A stretch of DNA of 64,000 nt from Paenibacillaceae bacterium. GTDB lineage: Bacteria > Bacillota > Bacilli > Paenibacillales > NBRC-103111. Below, piece after piece: positions 45,073-54,619 of the stretch (its first letter is position 1; every line of letters begins with the position of its first letter). The notes beneath the pieces were generated by a model. It searched no databases and had not been told where the DNA came from. It saw only the letters and a program-made list of their open reading frames with translations. The position numbers and the translations under genes were made by a program. The stretch is from contig JAQSYI010000006.1 in assembly GCA_029256185.1 (NCBI GenBank), forward strand, positions 124,001 through 188,000, given 5' to 3'.

Positions 45073-47553
45073 ATGGCTGTCGACCAAGTATTGTCACTTC
45101 AGGAGCTCCGGCTGCAAAAACAGGTTTTGGGGCAAAAGGCAACGGAGGGTCATGAGCGGGCGACGCGGATTTTGCAATCCTTCCAGAACCAACGGCCCAA
45201 GATTGATGTGGAACGTGCCAGGTTATTCACCGAATCCTTTCGGGAAACAGAAGGGGAAGCCTTGATTCTCCGCTGGTCCAAGGCGCTGCTGCATATTGCC
45301 CGCAATATAACGGTCTATATCGATGACGATCAGCTGATTGCCGGGCGGGGCGGCTACCAGGGACGTTACGGCATTCTTTATCCCGAGCTGGATGGGGATT
45401 TCCTGGATCTGGCGATACAGGAGCTGCCCAAACGAAGTGAATCCCCTTTCGATCTTAAGGAAGAGGACGCCCGGATCATCATTGAGGAGATCGCACCCTA
45501 CTGGAAGGGAAAAACCTTCCACGAAAGTCTGGTCAAGTCGCTGCCCAAGGAAACCCTGCAGCTGACCTACGACCCTGAAGACCCCTTCAAGTCCAGGTTC
45601 ATCGTGAATGAAACGGCTTCCTTCCGGTCATCCATCCAATGGGTGCATGACTACGAGAAGGTGCTGAGAATCGGCTATAAAGGCATTAAGGAAGCAGCGG
45701 CCAAGGAGCTTGCCGAACTGGACCCCTTCAGTGCGGTGGATACCATGGAGAAGCAGCCGTTCCTCCAGGCCATTATCAATGTGTCCGATGCTATTATTTT
45801 ATGGGCGAACCGCCATTCCAAGCTGGCTGCCGAGAAAGCTGCCGCAGAGCAAGACCTTGTGCGCAGAGCGGAGCTGCAGCGGATTGCCGACAATTGCGCC
45901 AGAGTGCCGGAGCATCCTCCCCGGGATTTCTACGAAGCGGTGCAGTCCCAGTGGTTCACGCAGATGTTTTCGCGGCTGGAGCAGAAGACCGGTACGGTCA
46001 TCTCCAACGGCAGAATGGACCAATATCTGTACCCTTACTATAAGAAGGACATTGAAGAAGGCCGGATAACCGACGCCGGAGCCATGGAATTGCTGGAGTG
46101 CGTATGGGATGCCATGGCCCAATTCATCGATCTGTATATTTCTCCCACCGGCGGGGCCTTCAATGAGGGGTATGCCCACTGGGAGGCGGTTACCATAGGC
46201 GGCCAGACCAAGGAGGGTCTTGACGCCACCAATGAGCTGACCTATCTGTTCCTGAAGTCCAAGCAGGAGTTCCCGCTGAACTACCCGGATCTGGCCGCAA
46301 GGATACATACCAGAGCTCCGGAGCGGTTCCTTTATGAAATCGCCGAAACGATCAAGGAAGGCTCGGGCTTTCCCAAGCTGATCAATGACGAGGAAATCAT
46401 CCCTCTGCTGCTGGCGAAGGGCGCCACCTTCGAGGAAGCTTACGATTACGCCGTTTCCGGCTGTGCGGAATGCAGAATGCCCAACCGGGACACCTATACC
46501 AGCCCTTGCGCGTATATCAACTTTGCTGCGGCGCTGGAGATGACCCTCTATAACGGACGGATGAAGCTTTACGGAGACGAGGCTATCGGCCTTCAGACGG
46601 GAGAGCCTGTCAGCTTCGGCACCTGGGAGGAGTTTTTTGCGGCTTACAAAGCGCAGCAGACCCATTTTCTGAAGCACGCCTTCATTCAGCAGCATAATAT
46701 CGTGAGGCTGCGGGAGAAGCATTTTGCCGCGCCGCTGGGTTCGTCGCTGCATGAGCTGTGCCTGAAGAACCACAAGGACCTTCACGTGCATCACATCGAA
46801 GGCGGCATCAATCTGGGGTACTTCGAATTCATCGGCTACGGAACTGTGGTGGATTCCCTGGCCGCCATCAAGAAGCTGGTGTTCGAGGACCGCCGGATCA
46901 GCATGGAGGAGCTGCTGGATGCGCTCAGCCGGAATTTCGAAGGCAAGGAAGTGATCCGCCAGCTGTTGGTTCACGCTCCAAGCTATGGCAACAACGATGA
47001 ATATGCCGATGTGATCGCCAAGGAACTGGATGCGGAGGCGTTGAAGTTTACCCGCAAATACTCCCAGGAGCTGGGTGTGCATCTGGACCTGAGATACGTT
47101 CCGTTTACCTCCCATGTGCCTTTCGGCAAGGTGGTCAGCGCAACGCCCAACGGCAGGCGGGCATACACACCGCTGGCGGACGGTTCCTCTGCTTCCCACG
47201 GAGCGGATATCAACGGACCCACGGCAGTTCTGCTCTCTAATTACTATTCCAAGAACTACAACTACCGGGAGCGGGCGGCAAGGCTGCTCAACATCAAGCT
47301 CACCCCGGCCTGCGTGGCGGGAGAGGAAGGGACGGAAAAGCTGGTTTCCTTCATCAAGACCTGGAGCGACCTGAAGCTGTGGCATCTCCAGTTCAATATT
47401 ATTAACCGCCAGACACTGCTTGCCGCCCAGAAGGAGCCGGACAAATACCGCAACCTCCTGGTGCGGATCGCCGGCTACAGCGCCTATTTCACCGACCTGT
47501 CCGCCGATCTCCAGAATGATCTCATTGAGCGGACGGCGCATGAAGCCATTTAA
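45073..47553 (+). CDS. islA: Glycyl radical enzyme, probable isethionate sulfite-lyase
   Basis: This is an 826-residue enzyme of the pyruvate formate-lyase superfamily. The radical glycine is G801 in RIAGY and the thiyl cysteine C464 in SGCAECRMP, with E466 two residues on. From memory, the isethionate sulfite-lyase of Bilophila wadsworthia is 830 residues with C468, E470, G805, the sulfonate-binding R189, Q193 and R678, and W374. All have counterparts here at a constant offset of four: R185, Q189, W370, C464, E466, R674 and G801. The enzyme would split isethionate into sulfite and acetaldehyde, without oxygen. The neighbours support this: an activase, then a complete sulfonate-type ABC importer. 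No microcompartment, acetaldehyde dehydrogenase or sulfite reductase gene is adjacent. Other glycyl-radical dehydratases (CutC, HypD, PduC-like) fit the context less well. ATG 45073 follows GGAGGGAG. Confidence 0.82.
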   Translation: MAVDQVLSLQELRLQKQVLGQKATEGHERATRILQSFQNQRPKIDVERARLFTESFRETEGEALILRWSKALLHIARNITVYIDDDQLIAGRGGYQGRYGILYPELDGDFLDLAIQELPKRSESPFDLKEEDARIIIEEIAPYWKGKTFHESLVKSLPKETLQLTYDPEDPFKSRFIVNETASFRSSIQWVHDYEKVLRIGYKGIKEAAAKELAELDPFSAVDTMEKQPFLQAIINVSDAIILWANRHSKLAAEKAAAEQDLVRRAELQRIADNCARVPEHPPRDFYEAVQSQWFTQMFSRLEQKTGTVISNGRMDQYLYPYYKKDIEEGRITDAGAMELLECVWDAMAQFIDLYISPTGGAFNEGYAHWEAVTIGGQTKEGLDATNELTYLFLKSKQEFPLNYPDLAARIHTRAPERFLYEIAETIKEGSGFPKLINDEEIIPLLLAKGATFEEAYDYAVSGCAECRMPNRDTYTSPCAYINFAAALEMTLYNGRMKLYGDEAIGLQTGEPVSFGTWEEFFAAYKAQQTHFLKHAFIQQHNIVRLREKHFAAPLGSSLHELCLKNHKDLHVHHIEGGINLGYFEFIGYGTVVDSLAAIKKLVFEDRRISMEELLDALSRNFEGKEVIRQLLVHAPSYGNNDEYADVIAKELDAEALKFTRKYSQELGVHLDLRYVPFTSHVPFGKVVSATPNGRRAYTPLADGSSASHGADINGPTAVLLSNYYSKNYNYRERAARLLNIKLTPACVAGEEGTEKLVSFIKTWSDLKLWHLQFNIINRQTLLAAQKEPDKYRNLLVRIAGYSAYFTDLSADLQNDLIERTAHEAI

Positions 47554-48535
47554 TCCATCTGCAGATTCCGGAGCATCCGGGCATAACGCCACAGAATCGG
47601 AGCCAAACGGCGCAGGCGGAACCAAGAGTACCCGGAATACGGCGGCTGCAACAGGCTGTGTCATCAATATCCAGCGGTACTCCCTGCATGACGGTCCCGG
47701 CATCAGAACCGTGGTCTTCCTGAAGGGCTGCCCGCTCCGCTGCAAGTGGTGCAGCAATCCCGAGTCCTGGAAGTCCGGGCAGGAGGTCTATCTGGACCCG
47801 AAGAAATGCATCGGCACAGACCCATGTACAGGTTGTCTGGATGCTTGTCCAGAGCAGGCCATATCCCCGCAAGCAGGACTTGCCTCCATCAACCGCAGCC
47901 TGTGCACCGACTGCCTGCTCTGTGCGCCGAAATGTCCCTCCACCGCCATCAGCGTCTACGGGCAGACGATGACCGTGGACCAGGTGCTGCGGATTGTAGA
48001 GCAGGAGTCGGCCTTCTACAAGCGGTCCAAGGGCGGCTTGACCGTAAGCGGCGGGGAGGCCACGGTGCAGGCGGATTTCACTTCGGCGCTCCTGTCGGAG
48101 GCCAAGCGCAGACGGATCGGCACAGCGCTGGAAACCTGCGGCTATGCTCCCTGGAGCAGCCTGGAGCGGCTTCTGCCCAGCCTGGATTACATTTATTATG
48201 ACATCAAGTCGGTGGATGCGGCCAAGCACAAGGAATTTACCGGGGTTGACCCTGAGCTGATCATCGGGAATCTGAGGAAGCTGGCCCAGGTGTTTGACCC
48301 GGTCAGGATTGTCGTCCGTACTCCGGTTGTACCCGGCTTCAACGACCGGGAGGAAGACCTTCTTGCGATTTCAAAGCTTATTAAAGACATCGGCGATATC
48401 AGATATGAACTGTTGAAGTACCACCGGTTCGGATCGGTGAAATACGATTTTCTGGGAAAAGAGTACGCAATGGGCGCAGCCGAGCTAACGGAGGAAGCCT
48501 TCGAACGGCTTCAGAATGCGCTCAAACAGGCTTGA
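47540..48535 (+). CDS. islB: Glycyl radical enzyme activase, probable IslB
   Basis: This is a 331-residue radical SAM enzyme that installs the glycyl radical on its partner. The radical SAM cluster is C64-PLR-C68-KW-C71 (GCPLRCKWC). An inserted bacterial ferredoxin-like domain follows, with [15 protein letters not shown] and [12 protein letters not shown] binding two more [4Fe-4S] clusters, as usual for activases of the dehydratase and sulfite-lyase branches. [18 protein letters not shown] and [13 protein letters not shown] are classic activase motifs. The ATG at 47540 overlaps the end of the lyase gene by 14 bases, so the two are translationally coupled. An unusual Ser/Ala/Asn-rich extension of about 30 residues precedes the domain. 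The family is certain; specificity follows from its partner. Confidence 0.9.
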   Translation: MKPFNPSADSGASGHNATESEPNGAGGTKSTRNTAAATGCVINIQRYSLHDGPGIRTVVFLKGCPLRCKWCSNPESWKSGQEVYLDPKKCIGTDPCTGCLDACPEQAISPQAGLASINRSLCTDCLLCAPKCPSTAISVYGQTMTVDQVLRIVEQESAFYKRSKGGLTVSGGEATVQADFTSALLSEAKRRRIGTALETCGYAPWSSLERLLPSLDYIYYDIKSVDAAKHKEFTGVDPELIIGNLRKLAQVFDPVRIVVRTPVVPGFNDREEDLLAISKLIKDIGDIRYELLKYHRFGSVKYDFLGKEYAMGAAELTEEAFERLQNALKQA

Positions 48536-48571
48536 GCAATCAGCCCAATTATTCAGCGGGAGGAATTCATA

Positions 48572-49588
48572 ATGAATGTGAGCAAAAGAATTGCAGCATT
48601 GCTGGTTTTATCCGTCGCCCTTGTGGCGGCATTGGGCGGCTGCGGCAAAAAGGACGACACCAGCGGCGCTCCTGCCGCAGGGGATAAAGGCTACTCCGCC
48701 ACGGAAATCAGACTGGCGATTCAGCCGTTCCCGCTGTATTCCCCGATCTATGTGGCCAAGAACAAGGGCTGGATCGAAGAAGGACTGAAGGATCTGGGAG
48801 TCACCGTCAAGTGGACCTCCTTCAACTCGGGTCCCTTGGTCAATGAATCCTTCGCAGCAGGCCAGCAGGATATTGGCGTGCTGGGGGATGTGCCGGCTAT
48901 TATCGCCAAGTCTGCAGGGCAGGATCTGAAGATTATTGCCAATGCGGCTTACGGGCCGAAGGCGCTCGCCTTTGTTGTGCCCAAGGATTCGGCCATCACC
49001 AAGCCGGAGGAGCTGAAGGGCAAGAAGGTAGCCGTTGTGAAGGGCTCCTATGCCCATCATCTGCTGATTCTGGTGCTGAATAAAGCAGGGCTTGGCATCA
49101 ACGATATTACCGTAGTCAATCTGGCCGCGGGAGACATGCAGAATGCGCTGGTTACCAAAGCCATCGATGCCGCTGTCACCTGGGAGCCGTTCATCACCAA
49201 GTATGACGATGCAGGCATCGCCAAGGTGCTGGTAGACGGAACAGGAATCAAGCGGGCCAATCTGGTGATTTACGCCAGCAATAAATTCGTCACCCAGAAC
49301 CCCAAGCTGACCGAAATTTATCTGGATGCCTACAAGAAGGGCTATGAATACATCAAGTCCAATCCTAAGGAAGCCGCCGAGCTGATTGCCAAGGATATTG
49401 GTCTGGAAGCGGAGCAGCTGGCCAGAATCTTCTCCAAATTCGATTACAATCCGCTGATCCAGGATGTGGACGTAGCCGAACTGAAGGTTGTGGAGAAGTT
49501 CATGAGAGACGAGAAGCTCATCGAGAATGCGGTGGATATTGATAAATATGTGGATAAAACCTATCTGAACGGCGCTGGTATCAAATGA
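48572..49588 (+). CDS. Sulfonate-type ABC transporter binding lipoprotein (SsuA family)
   Basis: This 338-residue protein has a lipobox LGGC (cysteine near residue 24) and the SsuA/TauA/NMT1-type binding fold. Visible signatures are RLAIQPFPLYSPIYVAKNKG, FAAGQQDIGVLGDVPAIIA, LKGKKVAVVKGSYAHHLL and AAVTWEPF. Members bind aliphatic sulfonates, taurine or related small anions outside the cell. It starts 36 bases after the activase gene, with GGGAGGAATTC upstream, and its stop overlaps the permease start (ATGA). Here it most likely delivers isethionate, or a precursor sulfonate, to the lyase. Nitrate- and pyrimidine-precursor binders of the same fold are less likely in this operon. Confidence 0.88.
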   Translation: MNVSKRIAALLVLSVALVAALGGCGKKDDTSGAPAAGDKGYSATEIRLAIQPFPLYSPIYVAKNKGWIEEGLKDLGVTVKWTSFNSGPLVNESFAAGQQDIGVLGDVPAIIAKSAGQDLKIIANAAYGPKALAFVVPKDSAITKPEELKGKKVAVVKGSYAHHLLILVLNKAGLGINDITVVNLAAGDMQNALVTKAIDAAVTWEPFITKYDDAGIAKVLVDGTGIKRANLVIYASNKFVTQNPKLTEIYLDAYKKGYEYIKSNPKEAAELIAKDIGLEAEQLARIFSKFDYNPLIQDVDVAELKVVEKFMRDEKLIENAVDIDKYVDKTYLNGAGIK

Positions 49589-50442
49589 TGCCTAAAGCAG
49601 CGGCAGCGGTAGAAGCCGGCAAAGGTACTGGTGCCTCCCCGGTATCCAAAAGCTCCATCGACTCAAAAAAAGCCAAAAACTCCAAGCGGTTTGGAGGCAA
49701 GCTTAAGAAATTGTTTCAGTACAGTATTCTGCCTGTGGGTCTGATCGTGGTGTGGCAGCTGGCCTACGACCAGGGCCTGATTAATCCCGTCACGCTCACA
49801 TCTCCGCTTAAGGCTTGGCAGCGGGTGCTGAAGCTTTTGGAAAGCGGCGTGCTGCTGGAAAATGTGGCGGCCAGTCTGCAGCGGGTTGTCACCGGTTTTG
49901 CCATTGCTGCCGTACTCGCTATTGTGCTGGGGATCGCCGTAGGTTGGTCCAAGGTGATGGAGCGCCTGTTCGATGTGATTATTCAGGTGCTGAAGCCCAT
50001 TCCTCCCATTGCCTGGATTCCGCTGGCCATTCTCTGGTTCAACATCGGGGAAGCCTCGAAATTATACATTATCTTCATCGGCGCTTTCTTCCCCGTCTTC
50101 GTCAATGTAGTGGACGGGATCCGGCAGATTGACAGCAAATACATTGAGGTGGCGCAGATCTACAAGCTGCCCTGGCATAAGCTGGTGCTCCAGGTCATCA
50201 TCCCCGGGTCTCTTCCCTCCATTATGACCGGGCTGCGGGTTGGTCTGGGCGTAGCCTGGGTGTGCGTAGTGGCGGCTGAGCTGATTGCCGCGGAGAGCGG
50301 TGTAGGCTATATGATCATGGACGCCCGTAATCTGGCCCAGACCGACACCATGATCGTCGGCATGCTGACCATCGGCGTAATCGGAAAGCTGATGGACAGT
50401 ATTCTCAAAAAGGTGGAGAGCCTGTTCGCAGGCTGGAGATAA
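49585..50442 (+). CDS. Sulfonate-type ABC transporter permease (SsuC/TauC family)
   Basis: This is a 285-residue permease with a Lys/Ser-rich cytoplasmic N-terminus of about 35 residues and six membrane helices. The SsuC-type segment KPIPPIAWIPLAILWFNIGEASK and the coupling loop YKLPWHKLVLQVIIPGSLPS are typical of the taurine/sulfonate/nitrate permease family. The start ATG overlaps the TGA of the binding-protein gene. It works with the ATPase encoded 14 bases downstream. Confidence 0.92.
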   Translation: MMPKAAAAVEAGKGTGASPVSKSSIDSKKAKNSKRFGGKLKKLFQYSILPVGLIVVWQLAYDQGLINPVTLTSPLKAWQRVLKLLESGVLLENVAASLQRVVTGFAIAAVLAIVLGIAVGWSKVMERLFDVIIQVLKPIPPIAWIPLAILWFNIGEASKLYIIFIGAFFPVFVNVVDGIRQIDSKYIEVAQIYKLPWHKLVLQVIIPGSLPSIMTGLRVGLGVAWVCVVAAELIAAESGVGYMIMDARNLAQTDTMIVGMLTIGVIGKLMDSILKKVESLFAGWR

Positions 50443-50455
50443 CAGGAGGGATCAT

Positions 50456-51229
50456 ATGCCGGCGGCAGCATTGCAGATAAACAGGCTGAACAAGACCTTC
50501 CTGGTGGACCAGAATGAAATTCCGGTTCTGGAGGATATTCAGCTGGAGATCAAGTCGGGGGAATTCATCACCATTCTGGGGCACAGCGGCTGCGGCAAGA
50601 GCACCTTGCTCAAGATTATCGCCGGGCTGGTTCCTTACGAGTCGGGGAACGTCTCGTATAACGGCATTCCAATCCAGGGGCCGGGAACGGACAGGGGGAT
50701 GGTGTTCCAGGAGCACCGCCTTCTGCCGTGGTTGAAGATTAAGGATAACGTAGGCCTGGGGCTGTTCGGCCTGTCCAAGGAGGAGCGGAGCCGCCGCGTG
50801 GAGGAATATCTGGCGCTGGTCAAGCTGGAGGGCTTCGGCAATGCTTATCCCAAGCAGCTGTCCGGCGGCATGGCCCAGCGGGCGGCGATCGCCAGGGCGC
50901 TGGTCACCAATCCGGAAATTCTGCTGCTGGACGAACCCTTCGGGGCGCTGGACGCGCTGACCCGCATCCAGATGCAGAAGGAGGTTCTCCGTATCTGGGA
51001 GCAGGAGCAGACCACGATGATTCTGGTGACTCACGATATCGACGAAGCGATTTATCTGGGCCAGCGGGTGGTGGTTATGTCCGCGAGACCGGGGCGGATC
51101 AAGGCCGTGATCGATACGGATTCCGCGGCTACCCGGGACCGGGCCAGCACGGATTTTGCCCATATCAAGAAGCGGATCTACCAATACTTCTTCGAAGAAG
51201 AAGTGGTGGAGCCGGAATACGTTCTGTAA
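50456..51229 (+). CDS. Sulfonate-type ABC transporter ATPase (SsuB/TauB family)
   Basis: This is a 257-residue ATPase with Walker A GHSGCGKST (about 41-49), signature LSGGMAQR, Walker B ILLLDEPFGALDALTR and H-loop LVTHDIDEA. GTDRGMVFQEHRLLPW is the Q-loop region of the sulfonate/nitrate subfamily. AGGAGG lies before ATG 50456. In contrast to the sugar importers in this window, this system encodes its own ATPase. It is the last gene of the five-gene operon and is followed by a terminator. Confidence 0.94.
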   Translation: MPAAALQINRLNKTFLVDQNEIPVLEDIQLEIKSGEFITILGHSGCGKSTLLKIIAGLVPYESGNVSYNGIPIQGPGTDRGMVFQEHRLLPWLKIKDNVGLGLFGLSKEERSRRVEEYLALVKLEGFGNAYPKQLSGGMAQRAAIARALVTNPEILLLDEPFGALDALTRIQMQKEVLRIWEQEQTTMILVTHDIDEAIYLGQRVVVMSARPGRIKAVIDTDSAATRDRASTDFAHIKKRIYQYFFEEEVVEPEYVL

Positions 51230-51233
51230 GTCA

Positions 51234-51262
51234 CAGCCGCCGGCTTAACCGGTGGCTTTTTC
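51234..51262 (+). terminator. Terminator of the glycyl-radical/sulfonate operon
   Basis: Arms AGCCGCCGG and CCGGTGGCT are followed by TTTTTC, five bases after the ATPase stop. Confidence 0.88.
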
Positions 51263-51386
51263 AGTTGTGCGCGCCTAGCCCAGAATGACTCGAAAGAGAC
51301 AAGGGAAGCTAGTTCCGGGACTTTGGCTGAAAGCCAAGGAACGCGTGAAGCACTTGGAAACGCTGCGCGGCAGAACTCTATGAAAT

Positions 51387-52283
51387 CTATTGCGCGAACA
51401 GCGCCAATTTGGCGTAGAAGTCCTCCAAAATAAAGCGGGAATCCACACTCCGGTACACCCGTATTTTGCGGTTGCCGGATTTGATTTGATAACTCATGTC
51501 GGCAGCAATTTCAGGCGCCTCAACGAGATCATAGTCGAATTCCTGATCGTCAACCAGCAGCGATACGGCAGGGGAATCGCCAAGCACCCACACCTCCCCT
51601 TTGGGCCACTGCGGCCGGTTACCGTTTTTCATGTTGTGTCCAATCAGATATTCGTATAAGTAACGGCCGATTTCTCCATGCGGCCGGACTTTGACGGCTA
51701 ATTCCGCCAGTCCGACGCGCACCATGCTGTACACGTTTTTCGGAACCTGCCATAGGGGAATTGGCGAGTTGAACACCGCTTGCGCTGCCGCAATGTCATT
51801 GGACAAGTTAAATTCATTGTCGCCGCCGGGATATGTGCCGCCGCCGATCCAAACGGCAGTCAGGCGCCCTGCAATCCGCGGTTCCTGCAAATAGGCGGAG
51901 GCAAGATCGGTCAACGGTCCCTGAAAAACAGCAAATAGAGGCAGCGGGTCGTCCTTCATTGCCTCCTTGATGATCAAATCCGAGCCTGGGGAAGGCGCAG
52001 GGGTTAGTGCATCGGGTATTTTAAGATTTGCCCCTCGGACCACCGGGAATTTGCCGCGCATGCCCATCAAATCCAGCACATGGTCAATTTCCTGACAGGA
52101 GTCTTCCGCACCCGTAGCGCTGCGGGGACCGTAATGGGCCCCGATAATGCCTGCTATTTGCAAACGCGGGGATAATACCGCATGCACAATGGCATATTGA
52201 TCATCTGCCTCGCATTTAGCATCCGAATTGACAATCACGCGAATCTGCTTGGCTTCCGGCACTTCATACGGCATCTTTGTCAT
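51387..52283 (-). CDS. Nucleoside hydrolase family protein
   Basis: This 298-residue protein resembles inosine-uridine nucleoside hydrolases, which cleave the N-glycosidic bond of nucleosides. The N-terminal calcium-binding motif, usually DTDPGIDDA, is replaced by NSDAKCEADDQYA, which keeps the second aspartate and the DD pair. FAVFQGPLTDLASAYLQ and VWIGGGTYPGGDNEFNLSNDIAAAQAVF match the family's second and third blocks (NxxxD). There is no signal peptide. Start ATG 52283 follows GAGGGGG. It is an isolated gene, converging on the sulfonate operon. The variant motif is seen in a subfamily of unclear substrate, so the activity on nucleosides is inferred. Confidence 0.82.
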   Translation of the reverse strand: MTKMPYEVPEAKQIRVIVNSDAKCEADDQYAIVHAVLSPRLQIAGIIGAHYGPRSATGAEDSCQEIDHVLDLMGMRGKFPVVRGANLKIPDALTPAPSPGSDLIIKEAMKDDPLPLFAVFQGPLTDLASAYLQEPRIAGRLTAVWIGGGTYPGGDNEFNLSNDIAAAQAVFNSPIPLWQVPKNVYSMVRVGLAELAVKVRPHGEIGRYLYEYLIGHNMKNGNRPQWPKGEVWVLGDSPAVSLLVDDQEFDYDLVEAPEIAADMSYQIKSGNRKIRVYRSVDSRFILEDFYAKLALFAQ

Positions 52284-52776
52284 TGGAATTGCCCCCTCTG
52301 AGCCTGTCAGGTCTATTATAGTTCCCGCCGTGTGGGGTTGGAATGCGCTTTTTTTGGCTGCGTCTGCACTTTTTTACGCAATTTTTATCGCTTCGGCAAA
52401 TACCAAAATGCCAGAAGAGGGAGGGGAGACCGGCGGTATACCGGAAAAGGAGGAACGCTTGCGCATAGGCGAGACCCGCCAATAGTAATAGTAGGAATAG
52501 GCGAGACCTGTCAATAGAAAAAGTACGAATAATGAAATCTGCGAACCACGAACAAGTGAACCGGAAGGGTGCCGATGTGCTAAAAGGTAATAAAAATGAT
52601 AAAAAGTGCTAAAAGATGCTGGGGTGCTTAAAGGCGCTCAGATGCTAAAAGGCGAGCGCCTCTGGATGATCGGTCGAGCAAGTTAAACGTGGTTGAGCTT
52701 CCAAGCCACCCCTATCCCGGTAGTGAATATTGACTGATGAATAGGGATTCACCGTTTTTTTTCGCCGGCCAGATTC
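52284..52776. other. Non-coding gap with short direct repeats
   Basis: No gene is supported here. GGCGAGACC, YGYC and AATAG appear together twice (about 52468-52485 and 52499-52516), and GTGCTAAAAG or GATGCTAAAAG appears three times between 52575 and 52655. AT content is higher than in the flanking genes. The first 100 bases may hold the nucleoside hydrolase promoter. Confidence 0.5.
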
Positions 52777-53646
52777 CTAACAGATGACCGTCTCCTGTTT
52801 GCGCATCCGGCATTGGAATTGTTTGGGGGAGCAGCCGTTGATCCGCTTGAACAGCTTGTAGAAGTGGGCCATGTTCTCGATGCTGATCCGGCCGCACACC
52901 TCGCTGACGCTGATGTTGCTGGTGAGAAGGAGGTGAGCCGCCCGCTTGATCTTCTGGTTATGGACATATTGCAGGAAGGTCTGCCCCGTTTCTTTCTTGA
53001 AGAACTTGATAAAATAATTGTAGCTCATATGCACCAGACCGCACACTTCCTCTACCGAAATACGGTCATCGAGATGGGCTTCGATATAGTCAAGAACAGG
53101 CTTGATGCGGAGCCGCTCCATGCTCCCGCAATATTCGGTCATCTGACCGGGAGCCTGGTTGCGGATCAAGAGCAGCAGCATCTGCTTGATATGCATGGAT
53201 ACGGCCAACTCATAGCAGGCGCTCTGAGCGGATATTTCGCGGCATATTTCCTCCATATAGACGGCTGCCTCACGGCATGCTTCCGGATGGTCGATGAACA
53301 AGGTATTGATAGAATCGCAAGCCCGTGAATCCCGCTCAAAATGAGGGAGATAGGCAGCAGAATTGCTCTCCAGGAACGCCGGCAAGTCAAAACGCAAGGA
53401 AACATAACAGGTGCCGGGGGCAAGCAGCCTTATCCGGTGAGGCTGGGAGAGGGCGATAAGAGCCACCTGTCCCTGGGAAAGAGAGAGGGTTGTGGCATCG
53501 AAGTCCACCTGAACCTCTCCCTTCCGGACCATGATCCATTCGCTGTTGGCATGGCAATGCCAGCCCTTGTCCTGTTGCAGATGTTCAAGGGAAACGGGCA
53601 GGAGAGGGTTATCGTATTTGACAGCTTCCATATTGGGTTCAAACAT
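52777..53646 (-). CDS. AraC family transcriptional regulator
   Basis: This is a 289-residue protein with an N-terminal cupin domain (about 15-100; WHCHANSEWIMVRKGEVQVDF) and a C-terminal double helix-turn-helix (ISVEEVCGLVHMSYNYFIKFFK, then ISVSEVCGRISIENMAHFYKLF), ending NGCSPKQFQCR. No strong ribosome binding site is visible before ATG 53646. It diverges from another AraC gene across a gap of 144 bases, so the two may cross-regulate. No metabolic gene is directly paired with it, and the ligand is unknown. Confidence 0.9.
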   Translation of the reverse strand: MFEPNMEAVKYDNPLLPVSLEHLQQDKGWHCHANSEWIMVRKGEVQVDFDATTLSLSQGQVALIALSQPHRIRLLAPGTCYVSLRFDLPAFLESNSAAYLPHFERDSRACDSINTLFIDHPEACREAAVYMEEICREISAQSACYELAVSMHIKQMLLLLIRNQAPGQMTEYCGSMERLRIKPVLDYIEAHLDDRISVEEVCGLVHMSYNYFIKFFKKETGQTFLQYVHNQKIKRAAHLLLTSNISVSEVCGRISIENMAHFYKLFKRINGCSPKQFQCRMRKQETVIC

Positions 53647-53790
53647 TTTCTATCACATCCGGTTACGGAGTTAGGAGCTTATAGTCCAATTTTATGATGG
53701 ATGTTCTTGTTTGAACATATTTGATATAATTGAAACATCATAGATCCTGCTATCATCTTTGTGGAATAAAATGGGGCGCGGAGGTCAGCG

Positions 53791-54585
53791 ATGGATATCC
53801 AATTGCTTGCAGCAAATTATTCGTATCATTCCCAGCCGTATCATTCCCCCTGCAATGTGCAGTTCAACTATCTGTTCCGGCTGCAATCGGAGGGAAACTG
53901 TCTGTCGATGGTGGACGGCAAGCTGGCTCCCGTAAATCCGGGGGATCTGCTGTTGTACGCCCCGGGGCAAAATTATGAGCTGAAGATGGAGCCCCAAAGC
54001 GACAATATGGTGAGGAGCGGAGATTATTATATCATCTGCCGCGGGGTTTGGCTGGAACAGTGGTGGGCCAAAGTGCGCAAGCCTAACCGTCTGCGTGTTG
54101 CGGTCGAGGACCCTAATGACCCGATCTTGTTTCTGTGGAGGCAGCTGGTGTTGGAGAACCGCCGCAGAGAGGAGCAGACCACGGAGCTTGCCGTGAGCCT
54201 GCTGCGCAGTATCTGCCATTATATCGACCGATCTGTTATCGAAGGAGGCGCGGTTCTTAAGGACCTGTTCGTGGCCAATGCCATGAAGCGCTATATCGAG
54301 CACCATGCCACCGAGGCATTCCGGTCGGAGGATGTGGCTAGGCATGTGAGGCTGAGCGTGTCGCGGGCGTCCCATCTGTTCAAGGAATCCTTCGGAGAGT
54401 CGTTCTTTCAATACGCCCTGCGCGTCCGCCTGTCCATTGCCAAGGAAAAGATGTTATACAGCAGCATGACTCTGGAGCAGATTGCCGAGAGCAGCGGTTT
54501 AAGCAGCTACGCTTTTTTTCATCATAAATTCAAGGAGTCCTTCGGCATGTCTCCCGGAGAGTTTCGGCGGAAGCACCCGGGATGA
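53791..54585 (+). CDS. AraC family transcriptional regulator
   Basis: This 264-residue protein has an N-terminal cupin-like sensing domain (about 15-95; VNPGDLLLYAPGQNYELKM) and a C-terminal helix-turn-helix pair (FRSEDVARHVRLSVSRASHLFK and TLEQIAESSGLSSYAFFHHKFK), ending FGMSPGEFRRK. GGAGGT precedes ATG 53791. It is divergent from the AraC gene at 52777-53646 and converges with the sensor kinase gene 34 bases downstream. The target and ligand are unknown. Confidence 0.9.
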   Translation: MDIQLLAANYSYHSQPYHSPCNVQFNYLFRLQSEGNCLSMVDGKLAPVNPGDLLLYAPGQNYELKMEPQSDNMVRSGDYYIICRGVWLEQWWAKVRKPNRLRVAVEDPNDPILFLWRQLVLENRRREEQTTELAVSLLRSICHYIDRSVIEGGAVLKDLFVANAMKRYIEHHATEAFRSEDVARHVRLSVSRASHLFKESFGESFFQYALRVRLSIAKEKMLYSSMTLEQIAESSGLSSYAFFHHKFKESFGMSPGEFRRKHPG

Positions 54586-54619
54586 CCGCAAGCCGGATCA
54601 CCCCGGAATAGACTGCTGT

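Noticed and set aside
45073..47553. Choline trimethylamine-lyase, hydroxyproline dehydratase or propanediol dehydratase
   Set aside because: No microcompartment or matching downstream genes are present, the importer is of the sulfonate type, and the arginine/glutamine pattern R185, Q189, R674 fits a sulfonate pocket better.
45799..47757. Long antisense open frame (652 codons) opposite the glycyl radical enzyme gene
   Set aside because: It is a shadow frame of a GC-rich gene. The plus strand encodes an enzyme with intact catalytic motifs, and the antisense product has no recognisable domain or ribosome binding site.
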